Below are positions 1 through 5,331 of a stretch of 5,934 nucleotides of DNA, in pieces; the stretch's first letter is position 1, and each line of letters starts with the position of its first letter. The position numbers and the translations under genes were made by a program. The DNA lies in assembly GCA_005877185.1 (NCBI GenBank), contig VBPQ01000079.1, forward strand, positions 1 through 5,934. Reading direction: 5' to 3'. Below the pieces are notes generated by a model. The model saw only the letters and a list, made by a program, of their open reading frames with translations, searched no databases and had not been told where the DNA came from. The DNA comes from Nitrososphaerota archaeon. GTDB taxonomy: Archaea; Thermoproteota; Nitrososphaeria; Nitrososphaerales; Gagatemarchaeaceae.

Positions 1-567
1 CAAGTCTGTCACCTTCAGCCCCTGCTGCTTCATCTTTCCGAGCGAGTCGTAAACAAGGATCACCAGCTGCTCTCTCAGCCTGCCCTCCACATCGTCCGAA
101 GTCTCGAGGTTGAAGGTTCCGACGAACTGGTTGATGAAGAGCTCCGGCGAGGCCACCTTCCACCTGTACTCACCAAAGACTCTCAGGTTCACCACGCCGA
201 AGGTAGGGTCGGTGAACTGGTAGGGCTGTGTGCTCCCAAACTTTCCGTCGAGGTATCTCTTCTGGAGGTAGAAGACCTCGGCCTGCTGCTGAACGCCCGT
301 GAAGAACTTCAGCAGCTTTCCGACCAACGGAGCGTTGACGTCGGTCAGGGCGTACCTGTTGGGCTGGTCGAAGTAGGTCAGCACCTTCCCGTCCCTGTAG
401 AATACAGCGATCTCGTCCTCCCTGACCACGATGTTGTCGTTCAGCCTGATGTTCCTCGGGACCTTCCACATGATGTTTCCGGCCTTGAACTCGTCGTCCC
501 AGGCTATCGTGGTGGTGCCGAGGACGCTTCCGCCCGTGGCAGGAACGCTAGGTTTCTTTCTGAACAT
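1..567 (-). CDS. SPFH/band-7 domain protein, 'virion core protein-like' family (3' part beyond the window)
   Basis: The first 189 codons are present, open from an ATG at 567-565 to the window edge. The protein starts with a short basic segment (MFRKKP). Residues 20-50 carry the hallmark of this stomatin/prohibitin-like family (COG4260, Band_7_1 type): IAWDDEF, then IMWKVP, then NIVVREDEIAVFYRDGK. Further matches are GKFG near residues 108-111, FGVVNLRVFGEYRWKV at 123-138 and FINQFVGTFNLETSDDV at 144-160. Family members form membrane-associated oligomeric scaffolds; in Bacillus the relative YdjI sits in an operon with pspA. Full-length members are roughly 300-400 residues and often end in a zinc ribbon, so about half is missing here. 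No hydrophobic segment is seen in this half. It starts 7 bases after the stop of the coiled-coil gene and so is probably co-transcribed. Family assignment is confident; the cellular role is inference. Confidence 0.88.
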   Translation of the reverse strand, partial: MFRKKPSVPATGGSVLGTTTIAWDDEFKAGNIMWKVPRNIRLNDNIVVREDEIAVFYRDGKVLTYFDQPNRYALTDVNAPLVGKLLKFFTGVQQQAEVFYLQKRYLDGKFGSTQPYQFTDPTFGVVNLRVFGEYRWKVASPELFINQFVGTFNLETSDDVEGRLREQLVILVYDSLGKMKQQGLKVTDL

Positions 568-574
568 TCAAGTT

Positions 575-1129
575 TCACTTCTTCAGGAGGATGTCCTCCA
601 TCCCCTCGATCCTCGTCGCCCACTTTTCTCTGATGTCTCTCACCTGAGCGGTCAGCTGCGACACGGCTGGCTGAATCGAGCTGGGCGCCGTCGGGTTGTA
701 CGTCAGGGCGCTCGGTGCCGTGGACGACTCGAACTGGAAGACGGTGCTCACAAAAGTGACATCGCTGTCGTAGAGCCGATTGAGCGCGTCCTCCGTGACC
801 TGTATAGGAGCGACGAACCCGGAATAGCCCTGCGCCGCGTGCCTTATCTCGCCGCTCAGGGCCTGTACCTGCGATATCAAGGAAGCGAGGCCGCCCAGAT
901 TGGTGAGGTCGTTGTTGCTGACCATCTGCTTCCTCAGTAGGTTGAGGTTCGCCTTGGCTCTATCGAGTCTGTCGGCCACCTGATTCCTCAGCAACTCGTC
1001 CGAGACCCTGATATCCTCCTTCTGCCTGTACCCTCTCAAGCCAGGTATGAGTAGCTGGAGCTTCTTCAGGGCACCCCTGCTAGCCTCGACTTGCTGCCTT
1101 ATGTCTGGTTTCCCTTGCGATTCCAACAC
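575..1129 (-). CDS. Coiled-coil protein of unknown function, partner of the SPFH gene
   Basis: A 184-residue soluble protein with no signal peptide or membrane segment. Residues 10-95 are predicted to be mostly long charged helices. Recognisable blocks are GYRQKEDIR (33-41), a heptad-like stretch LLRNQVADRLDRAKANLNLL (46-65), RHAAQGYSGF (96-105) and VTEDALNRLYDSD (111-123). I recall proteins with the same plan (YxxKExxRxAD near the N-terminus, then RHAxYGYxGxFDxxKVxExxLxxLYxFD) in archaea and bacteria, often beside SPFH genes, but I know no function for them. A Ser/Pro/Thr-rich linker (about 134-152) leads to a final helix. The GTG at 1129 is preferred as start because a TATA box lies about 27 bases upstream, which suggests a leaderless mRNA; TTG at 1126 is the alternative. 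A role in membrane-stress scaffolding with the SPFH protein is inferred only from gene order. Confidence 0.8.
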   Translation of the reverse strand: MLESQGKPDIRQQVEASRGALKKLQLLIPGLRGYRQKEDIRVSDELLRNQVADRLDRAKANLNLLRKQMVSNNDLTNLGGLASLISQVQALSGEIRHAAQGYSGFVAPIQVTEDALNRLYDSDVTFVSTVFQFESSTAPSALTYNPTAPSSIQPAVSQLTAQVRDIREKWATRIEGMEDILLKK

Positions 1130-1152
1130 CCGTTTGGGCCGCCCCAGCCACC

Positions 1153-1167
1153 AATATTTACGTTTTG
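1153..1167 (-). promoter_or_regulatory. TATA box with BRE-like element for the coiled-coil/SPFH operon
   Basis: On the minus strand the sequence TAAATATT (1160-1153) is preceded by the purine-rich CAAAACG (1167-1161), a fair match to an archaeal BRE plus TATA box. The TATA centre is about 27 bases from the GTG at 1129, so transcription should begin at or next to the start codon and give a leaderless mRNA. No Shine-Dalgarno sequence is visible before the GTG, which fits. Confidence 0.6.
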
Positions 1168-1265
1168 ACGGTTGCGAGAGCTGTGGACGTTTGTCACATG
1201 ATAAGTGATTAACTGCTGAGTAAAGATCCTCCTTCTGCCTATACCGTTGCCAAAGCCGTGGACGT
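1168..1265 (-). repeat. Pair of imperfect 23-base direct repeats upstream of the coiled-coil gene promoter
   Basis: Bases 1168-1190 and 1243-1265 match at 19 of 23 positions and are 75 bases apart; both contain GTGGACGT. The first copy lies immediately upstream of the BRE/TATA region, where archaeal activators or repressors often bind. They could be tandem operator sites or leftovers of a local duplication. The spacing is a multiple of three and the two copies fall in the reading frame of the downstream gene, which keeps the second option open. Confidence 0.4.
1226..1245 (-). repeat. 20-base near-copy of a segment inside the coiled-coil gene
   Basis: Bases 1226-1245 match 1013-1032 at 19 of 20 positions. 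The copy inside the gene encodes YRQKED (residues 34-39). The intergenic copy reads YRQKED in the same frame, 71 codons upstream. The frame stays open from a TAA near 1302-1300 down to the GTG at 1129, but it has no ATG, GTG or TTG start before that GTG. It may be a relic of a duplicated or longer gene 5' end, or an accident. Confidence 0.35.
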
Positions 1266-1283
1266 ATCCCATCACCACCTTCG

Positions 1284-1330
1284 GCCTCTTCCGAGGCTTA
1301 TGGTTCCTGATTCACTGGGAGGCTGAATCA
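1284..1330. other. Two small stem-loops downstream of the DUF2283 gene
   Basis: GCCTC (1284-1288) pairs perfectly with GAGGC (1293-1297) across a 4-base loop. TGATTCA (1308-1314) pairs with TGAATCA (1324-1330) across a 9-base loop. Both lie just past the 3' end of the DUF2283 gene on the minus strand, so they could mark the end of that transcript. Neither is followed by a clear U-run, so calling them terminators would go too far. The rest of 1130-1360 holds the repeats and promoter listed separately; I see no gene or stable RNA in it. Confidence 0.3.
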
Positions 1331-1360
1331 ACGAGCGATTCGGAGCGATGCTAGTCTTAC

Positions 1361-1633
1361 TCACTTGTGCGTACGACTGACGATAGACAACCTATTCGCA
1401 CTTTCTTTCAGCAAGACTCGGGCTTCTTCGGGCATCTTTCTCATGTCTTCGCTGTTGAGTTTGCCAAGAGTGATTATCTCGAAACCAATGATTTCGCCGC
1501 GCCGGTTACGCTTGCTGACAAGATTTTCTGTGATTGGTTCAGCATCAGTTTCGCTTGACGGATCACCGAGCCAGATATCGAGCGTGTCGGTGTCTGGGTT
1601 ATAGTAGAGCGACCGTACTATTTCCGTTTCCAT
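1361..1633 (-). CDS. DUF2283 family small protein (probable antitoxin-like partner)
   Basis: A 90-residue protein with the DUF2283 pattern: YYNPDTDTLDIWLG at residues 10-23 (the family's Y-D-x-D-x-D/L-Y-I-x-L strand), then a charged acidic stretch with PITENLV, then RRGEIIGFEIITLGKL at about 44-59 (the family's G-x-I-x-G-I/F-E-I-L). The C-terminal 30 residues form a basic and acidic helix and a short tail. DUF2283 proteins are small, have no known catalytic activity, and are frequently encoded just after a BECR-fold or DUF4258 toxin-like gene, as here. The ATG at 1633-1631 is 6 bases after the present stop of the upstream gene. It lies inside the upstream gene's ancestral 3' end, which in the shifted frame stops at 1620-1618. 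This overlap indicates an old translationally coupled pair. An antitoxin role is inference from context. Confidence 0.82.
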   Translation of the reverse strand: METEIVRSLYYNPDTDTLDIWLGDPSSETDAEPITENLVSKRNRRGEIIGFEIITLGKLNSEDMRKMPEEARVLLKESANRLSIVSRTHK

Positions 1634-1957
1634 ATCGAATCACCGATCATCCTTCTGGTCAAGTAGGCCGTAATTACGAAGCCGTCCCAATTTAAAGAAC
1701 TTGACTACGGTGCAGACAACAAGCTTCGCCTTGAACCTGCCATAGTGGAGGTGGACGCTCTGATCTCTCTTGCTCCTCCTGACCTCGACCGGCTCGGTCA
1801 GCGAACTCTTGACAAACTCGTCCAGTCCGCGCATGGAAGGATGCTTGACGTTTACTATGTAATCCCAATAGGACTTGTTTACTCTAATTCTTCTGTTAAG
1901 CTTCGAAACTACCTCGAAGAGCGGTTCAGAAGACACTGGTATTGAACGTCTTCCCAT
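1618..1957 (-). pseudogene. BECR-fold/DUF4258-like putative RNase toxin, disrupted by a single-base frameshift
   Basis: From the ATG at 1957 the open frame runs 105 codons to a TGA at 1642-1640. Residues 38-87 read like the small RelE/barnase-EndoU-like family paired with DUF2283: KHPSMRGLDEFVKSSLTEP, then VEVRRSKRDQSVHLHYGRF, then KLVVCTVVKF. After that the frame turns into KLGRLRNYGLLDQKDDR, which does not fit. In the next frame the family-typical ending is intact: LNWDGFVITAYLTRRMIGD, then SIWKRK and a TAG at 1620-1618. Removing one T from the TTT at 1694-1696 (AAA on the minus-strand complement) would restore VVKFLNWDGFVITAYLT exactly. The gene therefore looks inactivated by a one-base insertion unless the base is a sequencing error. 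A truncated product would lack the last conserved strand. Family naming is moderately sure; RNase activity is inference. Confidence 0.62.
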
Positions 1958-2089
1958 CCATAGTTAAGAATTCTCGCAGTTTCTAGTGTAGTATTACCAA
2001 CGGATGGGGTATGATTGTTAGTGCGTCCTCCCGACGTGTTGCTTCCAAACCTCGTTCCCCAGAAAGCTGCTGTCCTGTCCTGAGGAGCA
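1958..2089. other. AT-richer intergenic region between divergent genes
   Basis: This stretch separates the minus-strand toxin-like gene from the plus-strand acetamidase. On the minus strand a weak A/T-rich element (GGTAATAC, about 1991-1998) could serve the toxin-like gene with a short leader, but the match is poor. An 84-codon minus-strand frame crosses it and overlaps both neighbours; it has no recognisable protein character. I see no RNA gene or transposon end here. Confidence 0.4.
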
Positions 2090-2107
2090 ATATCTTGATA
2101 GATATAT
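2090..2107 (+). promoter_or_regulatory. TATA box overlapped by a perfect palindrome, acetamidase promoter
   Basis: ATATCT (2090-2095) and AGATAT (2100-2105) are perfect inverted repeats with a 4-base spacer. The second arm runs into TATATG (2102-2107), a TATA-like box. Its centre is about 27-28 bases from the GTG at 2132, which predicts transcription starting at the start codon. A palindrome on top of the TATA box is the usual place for an archaeal repressor to block TBP, so regulation of the acetamidase gene is a reasonable guess. Confidence 0.45.
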
Positions 2108-2111
2108 GAGC

Positions 2112-2120
2112 GGAGGTGAT
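2112..2120 (+). promoter_or_regulatory. Shine-Dalgarno sequence GGAGGTGAT ahead of the acetamidase start
   Basis: The 9-base GGAGGTGAT matches the canonical anti-Shine-Dalgarno complement fully. It sits 11 bases before the GTG at 2132, somewhat farther than ideal. An in-frame TGA at 2120-2122 excludes any longer start, so GTG 2132 is forced. If the TATA box at 2102-2107 is the true promoter, this site would lie outside the mRNA; the site therefore argues for a transcript starting further upstream. Confidence 0.55.
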
Positions 2121-2131
2121 GAAGGTCAGCC

Positions 2132-3085
2132 GTGCCCAGAGGCACCGTCGTGAAGGCCGACACGTTCCACTATAAGTGGAGCAGGAGCCACAGACCCGTC
2201 CTCCACAGCAAGCCCGGCGATACCGTGACCTTCCATGTGAACGAGGTGACCTCCTCCCAGGTATCACGGAAGAGCAGCGCAGACGACCTCGCGAACCTGA
2301 ACGCCGAGAAGTTCTATCCGCTCGCCGGGCCGGTCAGCGTCGAGGGAGCCAGACCGGGCGACGCGCTGGTCGTGGACGTAATCAGGGTGAAGACGGCGAA
2401 TTGGGGCTGGTCGGGAATCGTCCCCGGTCTGGGGCTCCTGGAGGAGTTCGATAAACCGTACCTATGGATATGGAACCTCCGAGACGGCAGGTACGCCCCG
2501 TTTAAGAACGGAATCAGGGTGCCGATCAAACCGTTCTGCGGCGTCTACGGGGTCGCTCCCCCTGAGGAAGGGTACTTCGACGTGATGCCGCCGGGGAAGC
2601 ACGGGGGGAATGTCGACATCAGGCACCTTACGGCGGGCAGCAGACTCTTCCTGCCCGTCTGGGTGGAGGGAGCGTTGTTCTCCGTCGGGGACGTCCATGC
2701 CGCGCAGGGCGACGGCGAGGTCTGCGTGACTGCGATCGAGTGCCCGGGGGAGGTGACTTTGCGCTTTGACCTTATGAAGGGTGCGAACCTCTACTCCCCG
2801 CACTACCTGGTCGCGGGCGAGAGTGTCGGTCGCAGAGGGCTCTACGGCACGACAGGGATAGCCCCGGACTTGTGGGACGCGACAAAGGCCTCGGTGAGGA
2901 ACATGATAGACCATCTCACGAGGGAGTACCGTCTGACTAGGGAGGAGGCCTATGTTCTCTGCAGCGTCTCGGCCGACCTGAGGATACACGAAGTCGTCGA
3001 CAAGCCGAACTGGGTCGTAGGCACCGTCATCCCGCTGGACAACTTCCCGCCAGAGAGGCGGAGAAGCAAAGTGAGAAAGTCTTAA
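2132..3085 (+). CDS. Acetamidase/formamidase family amidohydrolase
   Basis: A 317-residue cytoplasmic enzyme of the FmdA_AmdA family, which hydrolyses formamide, acetamide or related short amides to ammonia and the acid. Length is normal and the gene is intact. The all-beta core is readable: PGDTVTFHVNEV (28-39), a VDVIRVKTANWGWSG block (81-95), GVYGVAPPEEGYFDVMPPG (137-155) and GGNVDIRHL (158-166). LPVWVEGALFSVGDVHAAQG (174-193) leads into DGEV (194-197). The conserved D162, D187, H189 and E196 are in the positions where the family places metal and active-site residues. There is no signal peptide. The C-terminal part (about 261-305) carries the helix and AYVLCSVSADLRIHEVVD segment usual for the family, then a basic tail. 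GTG is the only usable start. It is followed after 35 bases by a solute-binding protein gene, which suggests scavenging of amides for nitrogen. The exact substrate cannot be read from the sequence. Confidence 0.92.
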   Translation: MPRGTVVKADTFHYKWSRSHRPVLHSKPGDTVTFHVNEVTSSQVSRKSSADDLANLNAEKFYPLAGPVSVEGARPGDALVVDVIRVKTANWGWSGIVPGLGLLEEFDKPYLWIWNLRDGRYAPFKNGIRVPIKPFCGVYGVAPPEEGYFDVMPPGKHGGNVDIRHLTAGSRLFLPVWVEGALFSVGDVHAAQGDGEVCVTAIECPGEVTLRFDLMKGANLYSPHYLVAGESVGRRGLYGTTGIAPDLWDATKASVRNMIDHLTREYRLTREEAYVLCSVSADLRIHEVVDKPNWVVGTVIPLDNFPPERRRSKVRKS

Positions 3086-3114
3086 ATTACGTCTTTTCGT
3101 CGATTTACATATTA
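3082..3114 (+). promoter_or_regulatory. A/T-rich putative promoter for the solute-binding protein gene
   Basis: TTAAATTA (3082-3089) overlaps the acetamidase stop codon and would place a transcription start near 3112, shortly ahead of the TTG at 3121 or GTG at 3127. A second A/T-rich element, TTTACATATTA (3104-3114), is too close to either start for a standard leaderless arrangement. A short T-tract (3093-3097) in between could end some acetamidase transcripts. So the receptor may have its own promoter, or the two genes may share one mRNA. Confidence 0.35.
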
Positions 3115-3120
3115 CAACAA

Positions 3121-5253
3121 TTGCACGTGAGATCAAGTCGTAGTCGTGCCCTCGGCAGAGCCGTAACCGCCGTGACAGTTATTGCGTTGCTCGTCCTCGC
3201 AGGCGCCTCGGTCTACTTCTACGCCTCCAGCGGCGCCGTGAAGCCGAGTTCATCGTCCACTACGGGCAGCAGTACGAGCACAACCAGTGCCCACATAGTC
3301 CCACAGTCAATCACATACGAGACCCTTTCCACTGTCCAGTTCCTCGACCCGCAGGTCTCGTACGACATATACGGGGCCTCCGTCGAACAGAACATCTACG
3401 AACCTCTCCTCTGGTTCAACGGTTCGAACGGGCTGGACCCCATCCCATGGCTGGCGCAGAGCTATCAGGTATCGACCGACGGGAAGACCCTCACCGCTAC
3501 CCTGAGGAGCGGGATCAAGTTCGCAGACGGGGAGACGCTCAATTCCTCTGACGTCTACTTCAGTTACAACCGGCTCCTCGTAATGGACGGTAGCGCTCCC
3601 GTGGGGCACGGGACTCAGGCCTCCTGGATCATGCAGCAGCTCCTGGACACGAGCCTGAGCACCACCCTCTGCTCCTGCACCCAGACCTACGGGAGTCAGT
3701 ACACCCAGAAGGTACTGAACGAGCATTTCGTTCAGATAACGGGGCCGCTCACTCTGGAACTTCATATCATGAACCCGAACAGCGCCCTGCCCTACCTGAT
3801 CGCTAATCTCTGGGCAAACATAGTGGCTCCCGATTTCGTCATGCAGCACGACATTCAGCTCTGGAGCCAGCCGAGCTCGGGCTACCATCTTCCCTATCCG
3901 ACGCTCTCGGGCAACGTCACTCAGAAGATGAACCAGTACTACGACGACTTCCAGGCGACATGCAGCGCGAAGGGGTGTGGTGCCACGTATCTCGATTCGA
4001 CGGCTCAGGGCTCGCTGGCCGGGACAGGTCCGTACACGGTCCAGAGCGTCGATGTGGCCTCGAACGTGGTCACCCTCAAGGCGAACACCAACTACTGGGG
4101 AGGACCCTACAACAACATTCATCCACGCATCCAGACGGTGGTCTACAAGTTCGTTCCCGACCAGACGACCAGGGAGATAGACCTCAAGGACGCGGCCGCA
4201 TCCGGGCAGGCGATGGTGATAGACGTCGCCTCGACGAACATCTACGACGTTGCGAACAGGAGTGAATGGCTCGCGAAAGGGCACCTGGCTTCGACGGCTC
4301 CTGGCGTGACTATCTACGGACCGTACACCCAGTACGCAACCTACTTCATCCCCTTGGACACGAACGTGACTAATCCGTTCACGGGCACCTATTACTCCTT
4401 CCAGCCATTCGCGGACATAAGGTTCAGGCAAGCCTTCGCCGACTCCGTCAATCTGACTCAGATCAACCAGCAGGTGAACAACAACCTCGGCAAGGTGGCG
4501 AACGGGCTCGAGCCCCCGGGAATCCCCCCTCAGGGATCTTACAACGCATCACTCAAGGTTGCCTATGGCTACAACCCACGTCAAGTGCAGTCGCTCCTCC
4601 TGAGCGCGATGCAAAACCCGATAACACAGTTCAGGTTCGAGAACGGGTCTGCCGCACCCCCCGGCGTATTCAGCAACGTGTTCGGCTGCAAGCAGCTCGG
4701 TTCCAACGGTCAGTGTTCTCACCCTACGCCGCAGACTGTCTCCCTCGTATATGCGACTGGCGACACAGTTGACCAGGCAATTCTCAACCAGTTGGCGGGA
4801 ACCATAAACAACGTCAGCACTACTTACAACATGGGGCTAACGGTCAGCGTGACACCTTTGCCTTGCGGTCAGATGACAAGCGAGGCCTTCTCCGGAGAGG
4901 TGTACGCCTGGGCCGAGTCATGCTTCGGCTGGTTCGATGACTATCCCTGGTCCCTAGATTTCCTAGGGCCGATACTTTCGCCCGGCGGGATATACACCGG
5001 CCCCGGAGGATGGAACCTGGGCCAGATGGGGACCTACTGGAGCCAGGCCCAGCAGGCCAACGCTCAGAACAACATTCCAGGCGTGGTCGCCGCAACCAAC
5101 GCGATGAGTGCCTTGGGCAACAGGGAGGTCATGGATATCTGGACCTTCTACCCTTACATCTACATGGTGATGACGTCGAACGTCCGGGGTTTCTACTTCA
5201 ACCCGGCCATATACACAACCGGGGAACCGCAGTACTTCGCAGCTCTCTACTAA
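3121..5253 (+). CDS. ABC transporter solute-binding protein, family 5 (peptide/Dpp-Opp type), membrane anchored
   Basis: A 710-residue extracellular receptor that would deliver oligopeptides or similar ligands to an ABC permease. A basic N-terminus (RSSRSRALGR) precedes a hydrophobic segment at about residues 14-34. A Ser/Thr-rich stalk follows (about 42-57), so the protein is probably held on the outer face of the membrane by an N-terminal anchor. There is no lipobox cysteine. The SBP_bac_5 domain starts near 65: LDPQVSYDIYGASVEQNIYE (about 75-94), PWLAQSYQVSTDGKTLTATL, then RSGIKFADGETLNSSDVYFS. Later blocks include GTGPYTVQSV, NYWGG, FADIRFRQAFADSVN and RGFYFNPA near the end. Nine N-X-S/T sequons and eight cysteines are visible, fitting a glycosylated, possibly disulfide-bonded surface protein. 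It is longer than typical bacterial DppA (about 530). The start is TTG 3121; GTG 3127 is equally possible and shortens it by two residues. No permease or ATPase gene follows, and an IS element begins instead. Confidence 0.9.
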   Translation: MHVRSSRSRALGRAVTAVTVIALLVLAGASVYFYASSGAVKPSSSSTTGSSTSTTSAHIVPQSITYETLSTVQFLDPQVSYDIYGASVEQNIYEPLLWFNGSNGLDPIPWLAQSYQVSTDGKTLTATLRSGIKFADGETLNSSDVYFSYNRLLVMDGSAPVGHGTQASWIMQQLLDTSLSTTLCSCTQTYGSQYTQKVLNEHFVQITGPLTLELHIMNPNSALPYLIANLWANIVAPDFVMQHDIQLWSQPSSGYHLPYPTLSGNVTQKMNQYYDDFQATCSAKGCGATYLDSTAQGSLAGTGPYTVQSVDVASNVVTLKANTNYWGGPYNNIHPRIQTVVYKFVPDQTTREIDLKDAAASGQAMVIDVASTNIYDVANRSEWLAKGHLASTAPGVTIYGPYTQYATYFIPLDTNVTNPFTGTYYSFQPFADIRFRQAFADSVNLTQINQQVNNNLGKVANGLEPPGIPPQGSYNASLKVAYGYNPRQVQSLLLSAMQNPITQFRFENGSAAPPGVFSNVFGCKQLGSNGQCSHPTPQTVSLVYATGDTVDQAILNQLAGTINNVSTTYNMGLTVSVTPLPCGQMTSEAFSGEVYAWAESCFGWFDDYPWSLDFLGPILSPGGIYTGPGGWNLGQMGTYWSQAQQANAQNNIPGVVAATNAMSALGNREVMDIWTFYPYIYMVMTSNVRGFYFNPAIYTTGEPQYFAALY

Positions 5254-5254
5254 C

Positions 5255-5300
5255 TCATATCACCTCGGCGGAAGCAAGGCGAAGCGAATCATGGATATGA
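5255..5300. repeat. Inverted repeat just after the solute-binding protein stop codon
   Basis: TCATATC (5255-5261) and GATATGA (5294-5300) are a perfect 7-base inverted repeat separated by 32 bases. The space between holds repeated GAAGC/GCGAAGC-like words. It lies between the receptor stop and the tnpB 3' end, so it could be part of the transposon's right end or the end of the receptor transcript. No T-run follows on either strand. Confidence 0.3.
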
Positions 5301-5331
5301 AGAGGAGAGCGCATCGCACAACCGAGAACCC

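Noticed and set aside
170..940. Open frames at 170-469 (minus) and 431-940 (plus) overlapping the SPFH and coiled-coil genes
   Set aside because: The frames chosen for the SPFH and coiled-coil genes carry family motifs; these alternatives are compositionally odd and cross gene boundaries.
1195..1225. Possible C/D-box RNA (ATGATAA followed by CTGA)
   Set aside because: The two boxes are only about a dozen bases apart, with no room for a guide, and no matching C'/D' boxes were found.
1130..1360. CRISPR-like array suggested by the repeats in this region
   Set aside because: There are only two imperfect copies, with a 52-base gap and no regular repeat-spacer structure.
1909..2163. 84-codon minus-strand frame across the divergent intergenic region
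   Set aside because: It overlaps both neighbouring genes, has no recognisable family pattern, and its start lies inside the well-supported acetamidase gene.
2119..2175. Short upstream ATG frame (18 codons and a stop) overlapping the acetamidase start
   Set aside because: Its ATG overlaps the Shine-Dalgarno sequence itself, so it could not be read from that site, and the peptide has no recognisable character.
2462..3136. 224-codon minus-strand frame opposite the acetamidase gene
   Set aside because: The plus strand encodes a complete, conserved enzyme here; the antisense frame shows no protein family features.
3307..4431. 374-codon minus-strand frame opposite the solute-binding protein gene
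   Set aside because: It is the antisense of a clear family-5 receptor in GC-rich sequence. Its translation is Val/Arg-rich with no domain pattern, as expected from a shadow frame.
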